Of a stretch of 64,000 bases of DNA, positions 10,601-20,079 are shown piece by piece. Made by a program: the position numbers and the translations under genes. Positions within the stretch are counted from its first letter, which is position 1. Every line of letters begins with the position of its first letter. This DNA is from Ascoidea rubescens DSM 1968. Its lineage: Eukaryota; Ascomycota; Saccharomycetes; Ascoideales; Ascoideaceae. Below the pieces are notes generated by a model, which made no database searches, had not been told where the DNA came from, and saw only the letters and a list, made by a program, of their open reading frames with translations. The stretch spans positions 1,142,439 through 1,206,438 of the forward strand of contig NW_017962914.1 in NCBI RefSeq assembly GCF_001661345.1, given 5' to 3'.

Positions 10601-11399
10601 TACCAGAGTTGCTGGTGGAGCTGGATCTAGAGCATTCAAAAACCCAGATGAAAAAAGCGTTGTTATAGTCGATATGAGAGAGTTTAATTCTGCGTTGCCA
10701 AATTTGCTATACAGAATTGGGTTGAAAGTAATACCCTGCCAAATCACAGTTGGGGACTACATTCTTTCGCCAAAGATTTGTGTCGAGAGAAAATCGATAC
10801 CAGACTTAACTGGGTCATTGAAAAATGGAAGGTTATACCAGCAATGTGAGCAGATGTTCAGATACTATGAAACTGTGATATTGCTAATTGAGTTTTCGGA
10901 AAAGCAGAGCTTTTCAATGGAACCCTTTGCTGAATATCACTCAAGAAGCAGTCTTTCTGGATCACAGAACACGAATCCCCAGAGCTCGAAGAAAATGATC
11001 AGCCAAATCCAGATCAAGCTATCGATGCTCTTGTTGGCATTTCCCAAGTTGAAAATCATCTGGTCGCCATCACCCTACAAAACAGCAGAGATTATTGTCG
11101 AGTTGAAGGCCAAACAGAAAGAACCAGACATCGACCAGGCCATCAACGCAGGATTGGATCCCATCATGAAGCAGAGCATGAGCAGCGACATGACCTCGGT
11201 CCAGATCAATGACAGTGCTGTGGACGTCTTGAGGTGCATTCCAGGAGTGACTGCAGCCAACCTCTACTCAGTCATCAGAAAGGTGAAGAATCTCCAGGAA
11301 TTGGTGCTGTTGAAGCAGGAGGAGCTCGCAGAGTTGGTGGGAAAAGAAGCTGCTCACCAGGCCTATTCCTTCATCCACCAGAAGATGGACAGTGGTTAG
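7683..11399 (+). CDS. RAD1: Rad1/XPF structure-specific endonuclease, catalytic subunit
   Basis: Nuclease subunit of the Rad1-Rad10 (XPF-ERCC1) complex, which cuts 5' of DNA damage in nucleotide excision repair and trims flaps in single-strand annealing. It has 1238 residues. An acidic Asn/Glu-rich head is followed by the inactive SF2 helicase-like module (about 110-700, with RILEDLLVNDALLILGKGLG at the start), a disordered basic linker (about 660-780), the nuclease domain with VVIVDMREF near 995 and GDYILSPKICVERKSIPDL near 1020-1035 (the ERKxxxD active-site signature), and C-terminal paired helix-hairpin-helix motifs at about 1180-1235 that bind Rad10. It is somewhat longer than Saccharomyces Rad1 because of low-complexity insertions. 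The last 450 bp are noticeably GC-richer than the rest. Confidence 0.96.
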   Translation: MASIDSIPKDTSKASDPIDAPLFVNDSDHDIGENENENENENQNQIKETTALKNNSTQIENEIENEINLFSKIHQEIPLLQKPPNDDTQPEIPSTSKKSIEVSSTLPLKFQQRILEDLLVNDALLILGKGLGIESITANLLHILSVPQSKQKKSLVILLNANDYENEKIAQELIELSWIDFLNNESNDTTTTTTTNNNNNNENRILSNLSSSFKIISGESITVNKRKKIYLNGGIISATSRIFVVDLLSEIIDPNLITGLIFLHPETISEISNESFIINLYHSKNKWGFIKALCDSPRYLLNTGLNDKTGGNLNPLQIMLRNMNLKKCLLWPRFHVEVSKSLNLINRKNKNFKKGKKHFITQSQNEIEKEKENEKFGYITEIKIEMTESMKQIQVAILSCIEACVNEIKRHNPTLVADSDLFNQTEIQNEKTAISLKEDQIALFLDDFFLSRLHGLFDTNWHRISWTSKRLILDLRVLRGLLESLINDDCVDFYSNFKMIINEDKSNAGSSFNYKGSLWLTLDEAIRIDSFAKKRVFEIINDPFSDSNDAKSYLLEELPKWEQLAIVLDDIFTERSLHPNSSTNQGPTLVMCSRRSYRQIKKFLSTMKRFKGFDDDSSGYDKVIYTGRRLLLSKFYDFINWQNSGGYEISSRIPEAAIEQEIEQNKAVERFNSSGFERNQVNNNNSNNSSNNLDVSQTFNKKLQPTSKRRRTRGGSYIAQVERLHTASDVSSKNMSIVKDNINSEIMENIQSQVEGVKDRKRKLSDDLNVIDTIENESDVEELDAFNENYNLTSLLLDMISNFNDGQLSSEYIDNSDDETSVRERDDLEIIESVDNINDQGGFFKREKTNTIDDFEYLERGEQVFVQYFDENTDELLLQELLPSYVVMYEPNLSFFRRLEVHQAIYKATNPVKTFLLYYQNSTEEQRHLTRIRKEKESFMKLIKEKASLGKEFETENDSRRKFEIKKTEVTLNTRVAGGAGSRAFKNPDEKSVVIVDMREFNSALPNLLYRIGLKVIPCQITVGDYILSPKICVERKSIPDLTGSLKNGRLYQQCEQMFRYYETVILLIEFSEKQSFSMEPFAEYHSRSSLSGSQNTNPQSSKKMISQIQIKLSMLLLAFPKLKIIWSPSPYKTAEIIVELKAKQKEPDIDQAINAGLDPIMKQSMSSDMTSVQINDSAVDVLRCIPGVTAANLYSVIRKVKNLQELVLLKQEELAELVGKEAAHQAYSFIHQKMDSG

Positions 11400-11726
11400 G
11401 GGGCCTTCCCGAGCCCATTTCCGGCTGCTGGGCACGTTCGTCGTTGCGGAGATCGGAGCAGGTGTTTGTGCGGGTGCTTGTGCACGTTGTAAGGGCGCCG
11501 ATCGCGGAGTTACGAAAACACAGGATTTCGCGCGAACTGCAGCAGACGAAAAGGGAAAGTCTTCCAAGGAGCCCACTCCAAAACAACTCGATAGAGAAGG
11601 CTCTCACTCCATCGCTATTAGATGAGCATCAGAGTGGAAATCTCCAGCAGAATTGGAAACTGTTTAAAGAACTAGCTTGGATTTTCCAGATTACTGTTGC
11701 TTTTGCCATATTTCATCAGATGTAAA
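11400..11726. other. RAD1 downstream / next-gene promoter region, GC-rich
   Basis: The first 240 bp after RAD1 stay GC-rich (with CGCCGATCGCGG-type stretches) before the sequence becomes AT-rich near 11640. Frames are open on both strands here only because AT-rich stops are scarce. No convincing gene; it likely holds the promoter of the following gene. Confidence 0.5.
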
Positions 11727-12821
11727 ATGTCAAAGAATCCTCCCCTCGACAAGTACATTTTCAAGTTCCAGATGCAGGCTCCCCCTAACAAAATTAGATC
11801 AAAAAAATACAAATCCATCGACGACGAACTACTCCAGAACTCAAACGACATCTTTTCGTCTCTTGCTGGTGTTGGTGTCAATCCACAAAACTCGTTGCTC
11901 TACACCTCTCCTGCTGATGCTACATCCAGCTTGATAGAAAACTTAACCAATGACTCAATTCACTCCAACAACAACTCTTCTCTCGTCAAACGTCGCAAAA
12001 CAATCCGAAAAAAAGAGCCAGAAACAGTGTGTGGTCGTTGCAAGAAACAAATATACGCCAATGAAACAAGATACAAATGCGTTTTTTGTCAGTCAAAGAA
12101 CAAAGATGGCCTTTTCTTGCAAGTAAGTGGTTATGCCATACACAAAAGAACCTCATTTTGTGGCCATTTATATGAAAACCACAGAGATAAAGTTGGTGTT
12201 ATATTAAAGTTTTGCAACAATTGCGAGCCTGATTTTGATGAGTATATAAAGCCCAAATACAACTATTTTTCTTCTAACACTAACATGAACATCATTACCA
12301 ATAAGGAAAACCTTTCAGACCCCCACAGTCCAAGCCAAGGGACTCAATTAACTGACTTGAATCATGAAAATCATGAAAATCACGAAAATCATGAAAATCA
12401 TGAAAATGAAATAAATCAAGAAAATGAAATAAATCAAGAAAATGAAATAAATCAAGAAAATGAAATAAATCAAGAAAATGAAATAAATCAAGAAAATGAA
12501 ATAAACCAAGTGGTCCAAGTGGATCAAACAAATCTCAACGATCTGTTCGACGAAGATGAAGATGCACAAATTATAATTGATAACCAGAAAATTAAACTAA
12601 CTATCCTAACAGAACAGAACAATAAACTCAAAATGGAAATTGATTCCCTAAGAAAAGAATTTCAACAGTATAAAAATGCAAATGAAAACATCACTAAATT
12701 TCAACTACAAACTCAAAAAAGATTGGATGAAAAAGAGAAGGAAACTGACACTCTAAAAAAATTGCTTTACATTTACTACAAAAACCAATTCGATCCGAAT
12801 TTACCCAACTGCAATCTATAG
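11727..12821 (+). CDS. Unrecognised protein with a Cys/His-rich putative zinc domain and coiled coil
   Basis: 364 residues from the first ATG with a plausible context (MSKNPPLDKY). I do not recognise the family. Residues about 100-170 form a Cys/His-rich module: CGRCKK, then CVFC eleven residues on, then FCGHLYENH and FCNNC. This is enough ligands for two zinc ions and is reminiscent of RING/PHD-like cross-braced folds, although the spacing does not let me assign one. A tandem repeat region follows (about 212-262, NHE then EINQEN units). Residues about 285-345 are a heptad-like coiled coil (LTEQNNKLKMEIDSLRKEF). A basic KRRKTIRKK patch just before the zinc module could be a nuclear signal. 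It may be a regulatory or structural nuclear protein. It converges on SWI1. Confidence 0.75.
   Translation: MSKNPPLDKYIFKFQMQAPPNKIRSKKYKSIDDELLQNSNDIFSSLAGVGVNPQNSLLYTSPADATSSLIENLTNDSIHSNNNSSLVKRRKTIRKKEPETVCGRCKKQIYANETRYKCVFCQSKNKDGLFLQVSGYAIHKRTSFCGHLYENHRDKVGVILKFCNNCEPDFDEYIKPKYNYFSSNTNMNIITNKENLSDPHSPSQGTQLTDLNHENHENHENHENHENEINQENEINQENEINQENEINQENEINQENEINQVVQVDQTNLNDLFDEDEDAQIIIDNQKIKLTILTEQNNKLKMEIDSLRKEFQQYKNANENITKFQLQTQKRLDEKEKETDTLKKLLYIYYKNQFDPNLPNCNL
12358..12510 (+). repeat. In-frame tandem repeats: 9-bp then 18-bp units
   Basis: Five 9-bp AATCATGAA-like units encoding NHE are followed by about six nearly identical 18-bp units encoding EINQEN. The units keep frame, so copy number can vary without breaking the protein. 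Confidence 0.9.
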
Positions 12822-13009
12822 TATTCATTAAAACTTAATCAAAAGAAAAGAAAAGAAAAGAAAAGAAAAAGGAATATAAAAAGAAAAGAAAAAAGAAAAG
12901 AAAAAAAAATGTTCTAATTTAAATTAATAAATAATTTATACTCGTAGATCTTATCATTATACTGATTACTATTTACCACTATTTTACACACCTACTGTTT
13001 TTTAATCCC

Positions 13010-16000
13010 TTAATTCAACTCAACATCTTCACATAAAATTGAATCAACCCTTTTCATCAATTCGTATAATCTCACTGACTCATTTGTTATTTCAGCATCA
13101 ACCGGCTTAGATAATGTACACAAAATGTTTTCTGTTGATGGAGTTATTTTGGAAATATACATGATTTCTATCAATTCTGTTTTACTATTATTTAGCTCAG
13201 AATATTCAATTGCTTTTTCAATCAATATGTTAACCAATCCAATAGCTCTTGAAGAAAATAAAGTCAAATAGTTAGATTTGGGATCCATCGATGAAATAAC
13301 CAAGTTAAAGCCAAATCGCAAAACATTTGGCACAAAACAACTATCTTTAGTCAACCATTTCAATGCCAAATTCTGATTGATTTTGCTAGGATCCGTTGGT
13401 ATCATGTTGCATATCAATTGTGCAGCAAGCAATGCCTGCAATGATACTGATATCGAGTCCTGTCCAATTGACCCTGATGATAACGGAACCACAGATATCA
13501 CATACAAAAACATATTTTCCAAAAGTTTTCCATTCGTTAAATTATTGGATTTTGTATATAATTTTAATAGTCCAATAGTTTCATCAAATGAATCTTTGTA
13601 CTGATGCATTGTTGATTTAAAAAAAAATTCATCGTCCAGATTATCATCCAGTACACAATTGCATGTTAAAATAGCCTTGAATAAACTCTTATTTGGTGGA
13701 TCTATCACTGCTAACTTTGTAAATAAGTCAACACCGTAGGCTTGATATTTTTGAATTTCTGCGATAGAAGAGGGCAAAAACGATTTTAAAGGATCTTTGT
13801 CTAATTTCTCAGAAAATTCATATCCACATCCAAACGAAAAAACTAAAATTATAATAAGAAATGCTTCTTTGAAACTTCGTAATTTTAATAAAAACGAAAT
13901 ATTATTAAATAATAATAACGAGTCCTTCAAAAATGCCAACTTTCTTCTGGAAAATATAAACGATGAAGATTTCGTGAAAACTGAAAATATAAGTTTAAAC
14001 AAAAAATCCTTAAAGCACTCGTTTTCAGCAAGCGAAATTTGATTATCTTCGGTAAAAGAAATATTTCTTAAAAACATTGATATGGTTGTCAATTGATCAA
14101 GCAACAAAACTTTGGGGTTTTCGGCAGATTTGGTATGAATTTTGCTAAATACTTCTTCACTTTCTTTCTTGCATGAAAAAAGCATTTCCATATAGGATGG
14201 TGTTGTAAAACTCAAGTTTTCCAGTAACGAGATAGAAGAATCATATTCATAAAAAACCTCATCTAGACTCACAACAGAAGAATTGGATGATGATTTAGGT
14301 TCACTGAATGTATCCATAATGTCAATATCATTAACGCTATCATCTTTATCTATAACATGAAAACTATCTTCAAAAGAGTTGGATGGTATTGGATCACCTG
14401 TAAAAGAATCAACTTCTATTATCAAATTATGGCTTTGATTTTTATTTTTAACGTATTTGTTAAATACATCATCAATATTTGAAGAATATGAAGCATAACT
14501 ATTAATATTTTCAACATCAAACTCCTTTTTTTCAAAACCAATCTCTTTGTTTAGTACTTCATCTCCATCATGAATCAACCTATACAAGATTTTCAAGCCA
14601 AACATGCAAATTATGTCTAAGAATTCTCCGCATTGATTTAAAGGAATCGAAATGGAATTGTCAGCAGACAAAACTAACAATGTGTTTAAAGCATTATTGA
14701 TTTCGGATAAGGAATTGGACATTAAAGACATTGATAAAGCATGTATGCTAACCGTTCCTAATTCAGGAGCAAATAAGAAAACTGGTTTTGAATTGTCAAT
14801 TTTTTCTCCAATCTGAGTGATCTTTTCCAAACGATAACCTCCAAATGATTTAGGATCAAGAATACGAACGATGGGTTCATATTTTCGGAGGTAAAGTGGT
14901 GGTAATTGTTCTGAAGAAGGCTGAGAAAAGGAATTAGCTGAATTTTTTTGATTATTTGAAAGAGCAGCAACAGGTTGGATTGGTTGTTGAAATGTAGTCT
15001 TTGGTACATTATTAATATTGACATTGTTTTTAGCTACATTACCATTTATAGAAGAATTTGGTATGTTGTTTTTAAACATATTGCTATTGACTGCAGCAGG
15101 ACTACTGGAAGTTAAATTTTGATGATTAGATTGCAATGTCTGTTGGGAAATAGGCTGTTTTTCTTGTTTTAATACAAGATTATTGTTTACGTTATTCACT
15201 ATGGAAGCAGATGGAGTCGCAGGTATAGTTGGTAAGGATGATTTTGTAGCCAATAGTGGAGTATGAACAGCAGAAGATGGTCGAGGAGTCGATATCACAC
15301 TACTAGGTACAGGGCTATTTCTTATCGACAGGTTTCCTAATTGTTGCGAAAATTGATGAGATGTATTGAGATTAATGCTTTGAGATTGAGGGGTCTGACC
15401 TATGTTTGGACTACTAGATTGGTTAGGTGTTTGTTGTTGCTGGTTGGGTAGTATCTGTTTCTGCTGATGCTTCTGTTGATCCTTTTGCTGCTGTTGTAAT
15501 TGTTGTAATTGTTGTTGATATGCTTGCAGAAAATTTTGCTTTCTAATTTTTAGATCGTTTTTTCCTTCTGGACTCTTGGAATATTTTTCAAAGGGAAAAA
15601 GATATTCAGCATAAATTTGAGCTAATCGAGGACCGCTGTTTGGAAGACCAACCAGGTTACTGATATTTTCCCAAATTTTAGATTTTTCTGGATTCATTTC
15701 AATTTTTTCATAACCTTCAAATTTTTGAACACATACATATAAGAAGAAAAAATTTAAACGTTTATCATTGATTAAGGGAGCCTCCATTATTGGGTTACCA
15801 GTTCTTCTTGTAAAATCAATAAAAGTTTGCATAAATAGGTCCATTTGAAATTTTTTTGCGTTTTGTCTTTGCCAAATGATATTTTGATGTGATAAAGTTG
15901 GTTGAGATTGTGAGTTTAGAGGAAATTTTTGATTTTGTGGTAATTGTGATGTCTGGTTTGGTTGAGGTTGTTGATGTGATTGAATTTGAGAGGCTTGAAG

Positions 16001-16484
16001 GTTTTGAGGAGACTGAGCTAAAGAATGAGATTGAGAATTATTTTTTTGCTGATTTTGTATAAAATTTTGATTTTGAATTTGGTTTTGATTTTGATTTTGA
16101 TTTTGAATTTGGTTCTGATTTTGGATATTTAATTTATTTTGAGTCTGATTTAGATTTAGATTTTGGTTTAGGTTTTGATTTTGGTTTTGGTTTTGGTGTT
16201 GGTTTTGATTTTGGTTTTGATTTTGATTGATATTCTGATTGATATTTTGACTCATATTCTGATTTAAATTTTGATTTATATTTTGATTTAAATTTTGATT
16301 TATATTTTGATTTTGATTCTGAGTTTGAGGTTGGTTTTGAAGTTGGTTTTGATTTTGATATTGTTGTTGGATTTGAGAAACAAAATTGGGTTGTTGTTCT
16401 TTTACCATATTTGTCAAAGGAGGGCGAGAGTTTGAAACAGAAAATTGGTTATTTGGTTCTTTATTGATAATTTTGTTATTTTGA

Positions 16485-16547
<63 letters not shown>

Positions 16548-17296
16548 GAGTTTTTAATTGCAACGTTGTCTAAAGTTTGTTTTTGAATGGAAGCTAGATT
16601 AGATTGAATTTTTTGTTGTAAAAGAAGTTGATTATTAACCAAGGGAGATTGAGCAGAAGAATTTGAAATTGATGGGGTTGAATTTTGAGATCTCTTTGGA
16701 GCAGGAGAAGCAACAACCAGAGCAGAACCTGGAATTGCTTGAGGTGGTAAATGTATATTTGAATTTTGCTGTTGATTTACTACTGGCTGGACTCGTGGAG
16801 CCTGTTGGATCTGTTGAATTTGCTGGATTTGTTGGATTTGTTGAGTTTGTGGGTTGATGGGTACTTGTGGTTGCTGATTCTGCTGTTGTTGTTGATTTTG
16901 CTGTTGTTGCTGATTCTGTTGAAATTGGGGCTGTTGAGGAATTTGAGGCTGCTGAGGCTGTTGGGGAATTTGATTTTGTTGTTGTTGTTGTTGAAAACGA
17001 AGAGCAGCAGTTTGCTGGATCTGCATTTGGGTTTGAAAATGCAATTTCTGGATGAATTGAGGATCTGAAAGAAGCTGTGGATTTTGCTGCTGCACTTGCA
17101 ACAATCTCTTCTGCATAATTAGATTAAACATCTGTTGCTGCTGAAGAGCCATTTGGGTAAACTGGGGCATTCCCAGGGCCAGCTGGTTTGGAGGAGAGAT
17201 GTTCTGTGTGTTCTGGGTGTTCATGTTGGGCATGGCGTTGTTGTTGATGGCGTTCCCATTGCTGAGACTGTTGTTGGGGTTGTTGAAGTTCATCAT
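13010..17296 (-). CDS. SWI1: SWI1-type ARID subunit of the SWI/SNF chromatin remodeller
   Basis: Large subunit of SWI/SNF, recruited to promoters to remodel nucleosomes. It has 1428 residues. The first 470 are almost entirely Gln/Asn-rich, including a pure poly-Asn run near residue 255 and long QNQ repeats, the composition of yeast activator and prion-like domains (Saccharomyces Swi1 is itself a prion protein). The ARID DNA-binding domain lies at about 474-575 ([15 protein letters not shown] ... [14 protein letters not shown] ... [12 protein letters not shown]). After another Gln/Ser-rich linker, residues about 800-1428 form the helical C-terminal region conserved in Swi1 ([17 protein letters not shown], then armadillo-like helices). 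The first 300 bp of the gene are GC-rich. Confidence 0.9.
16487..16547. repeat. ATT/AAT trinucleotide microsatellite encoding poly-Asn in SWI1
   Basis: An uninterrupted ATT run on the plus strand, read as AAT (Asn) codons by SWI1. Length polymorphism is expected. Confidence 0.9.
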
Positions 17297-17715
17297 CGAG
17301 CCATTTATCTGCTGAAAGTGGTGAAAGTGGTGAAGATGCTGAAGTTATCTCTTTTCTTTTCTCAGACACCAAAAAAGCAGAAAACGAGATCACGTGTTTT
17401 TTTACTGAAGCAGTTGCGAGAGGATTGTGCTGGATCTGCTGCTCGTGTGGACACCAGCAAGAGAGATGCAGGTGTTTTCAGAAGCAGAGGAAGCAGGAGA
17501 AGCAGCTTCCTTTAGTTTGCAAGTGCAAAGCTCTGGAGACTTGAAAGGTTTTTTGTCGAAAAGCCTCCTTTCAAAAAGAACAACGCGCTGGTATGCAATG
17601 TAAACGCGTATGTGCATGTGTGTGCATGAGGCAGCATTTGGCATTATTTGATATTTATTTATTTATTGATTTAATATCCAACAATTGCATGAAAAATGTA
17701 TATATTTGTCCATTT
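17297..17715. promoter_or_regulatory. SWI1 promoter / MET12 3' flank
   Basis: Upstream of SWI1 (minus strand). Contains CACGTG at 17391-17396, a GCAGAGGAAGCAGGAGAAGC tract at about 17479-17510, and an MCB-like ACGCGT at 17604-17609. The segment 17400-17630 is GC-richer than the flanks. No gene seen. Confidence 0.5.
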
Positions 17716-19901
17716 CTACTCTAGCAACAAGTCCCACAAAGCATTTTCCTCAGAAAAGTCGTTGTGGAAGATTTGCACCAAGTAGTAGCTATCATACATG
17801 CTTCTTATCAATTTGAAACTGTTCATGGCTCTGGTTTTGTCTTGGTCGCTTTTGCTGTTTTTACCACTGACTAGATACAAATTGCTCCATTCCAAAAGAA
17901 TCTTGTACAACTCGTCCTTCCAGACCTTAAAACTTTCTTCCTCCAACAACGTAGTTTGTATGATCTCTCTGTTGGGAAAAACGCCCCAAGTCACTGCCGA
18001 GCTTCTATTATGTTCTGGTAAATTGGTTTCATAGAAATCTCCCTTGTGGTTTGTTACATAATATCCAACCAATTCTTCTTGTGAAATTTCCTTAGTGGTG
18101 ATCTTGGGTTTCAACACATTTTCCCAGTCATCTTTAGACACTAAAATTTCAATAAACGATTTTTGATACACAAATCCATTTCTAGGCCCCCATCCAATTA
18201 TTTTGTCATACGAGTTGCAACCGTTAATACTTGGTTGCGATGCTATCGATAACCATCCCTTTGAATTGATTTCAATGAGAAACTCTTGAATCAATAGTGT
18301 TTCTGGGTTAATTTCTAAATCTGAAAATGGTAAATACTTGATTTTTTTCAAAAGATAGTTGATGAATATTTTTGAAAGCTCTTGAATATTCTGCGGAAAG
18401 CCCCACAATTCAATCAATGGATTTTTAATTCCTATGGGTATCTTAATTGATGGCCCATATCCATCAATTTCACCATATGCTGGCGATCTGGAATCCCCAA
18501 ATCTACCATTAGGAAACTCATCCCATGTTGCTTCTTTACCCAATGTTCCCGACCCTGCTGAAATTTCTAAAATAGTTTTGGGCGTTAATCTATATGAAAA
18601 GATCGACTTTCTTGGATCATTGGCAATCTCTTTTCTATTGTTAATTAAATTCTCGTCTTCAATTTCATCATCTCCTTCTATGACTCTATTTTCATTTGAC
18701 AAATTAATACTGCCACGATGTTTTCTAAATTTCAAAACATTACTGTTATCAGCAGTATTGTTATTGTCATCAATAATGTTGTTGTTATTATTACTTATAA
18801 ATTCTTCGTCTTCATCTTCGAAATTTATAATGAAACTTGAAGTTAAATATCGGCAATTTGTAACTATTTTGGCAATAGATTTTTCCAAATTTAATGTGTA
18901 AAAATGAATACCCCTTGATTTTATCTTATTGCCAGAAAAACTGTTGTAAAGATTGTTGATAATATCAATTAGGATTTCGTTTCCGATTTTTTTAACTTGA
19001 TTATCGTCATTAATAATATCCTTGGAAAATCTATTCAAATAGAACTTTGGAATTGATGCGTGAGATAACTTTGACGCCCTGTTAAATGAACTGAATGAGT
19101 TGATTGGCATTAACGCTGGAATTATTGGAATGCCTTTTATTTCTTCAATCTTGATAATCTCCTTCTCCCATTCAAGATACTTGTTATAATCGTAAAACAA
19201 CTGAGTTATAATAAAGTCTCCTCCTGCTTTGATCTTGTCTACTAAATATGGAATGTCTTTATGGTAATCTTGATCTGAAGCATACGACCCATCAACATGC
19301 CCCTCAGGATACGCTGCCACACCAATACAAAAATAGTCTTCATACTTCTCCTTGATGTATTTAATCAAATCAATTGCATAGTTGAATTCGTATTCTTCAG
19401 CTTTTTCCTCAGTTTGAGGACTATACAAATTGCCCAGATTACTCTCGCTATCCTCCTTGTACAAATGCTCATCGCTTCGTGGAGGATCGCCTCTTAGAGC
19501 TAATATATTTCGAATGCCAGCCTTCTTAGCTTTTAACAAAGCATCATCGATGATTCTCTTGTTGGTGTTTGTGCAAGTCAAATGTAAACATGTAGTTAAT
19601 TTAAGCACCTTTTGGCAATATGCTGCTAACTCCAAGGACTTTTCAGCTGTTGATCCTCCAGCTCCCCATGTAATATTAACAAACAATGGATTCAAAACCG
19701 ACAAACGTTCAATACGAGCCAACAAATTTTTCAATCCCTAAGATGATCATCAAATATTAGTTAGAAACTAAAAAGAAAACTGAAAAGAACTGAAACCCAG
19801 CACCAAACACTTACGGCTTCTGTTTTGGGAGGAAAGAATTCCAACGAAATAAACGAATCGTCTAGATTCAAATTGTTTATCTTGTCTACAATCAACGACA
19901 T
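17716..19901 (-). CDS. MET12: Methylenetetrahydrofolate reductase, Met12 type, with one intron
   Basis: Reduces 5,10-methylene-THF to 5-methyl-THF, the methyl donor for methionine synthesis. Spliced from exon 1 at 19901-19815 and exon 2 at 19737-17716, it gives about 702 residues. Exon 1 supplies the start (MSLIVDKINN) and the catalytic-barrel motif SLEFFPPKTEA; exon 2 continues GLKNLLARIE, FVNITWGAGGSTAEK, CLHLTCTNTN, RNILALRGDPPR and FIITQLFYD, the FAD/folate barrel. The C-terminal domain has TWDEFPNGRFGDSRSPAYGE, VTWGVFPNREI and EEESFKVW. SLEFFPPKTE, PAYGEIDGYGPSIK and the EENALWDLLLE tail favour Met12 over Met13. An acidic Asn-rich linker lies between the domains. Without exon 1 the protein would lack the first strand of the barrel, so splicing is needed. 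Confidence 0.93.
19738..19814 (-). other. MET12 intron
   Basis: 77-nt phase-0 intron: donor GTAAGT directly after the codons for KTEA, branch-like TCTAACTAAT about 25 nt before the end, acceptor CTTAG. Joining restores the FFPPKTEAGLKN sequence expected of the family. Confidence 0.88.
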
Positions 19902-20079
19902 TGTCTACAAAGTGCTGCGAGAGTTGGTCAAGAGAAAACGAGTCTATTTGCTGGAAATCGAGCTTTTATATAGATCGAAAAGCAAGTTAAAGCTGGTGAG
20001 TAATAGCGGAAGCCTCAACAGCCACAGTGGGGCACTACATGAGGCACAATGGCGATGGTGGTGAAGATGCTGCTGCTGC

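Noticed and set aside
12358-12510. Regular repeats that could suggest a CRISPR-like array
   Set aside because: Units are 9 and 18 bp with no spacers, in frame inside a coding region of a eukaryote.
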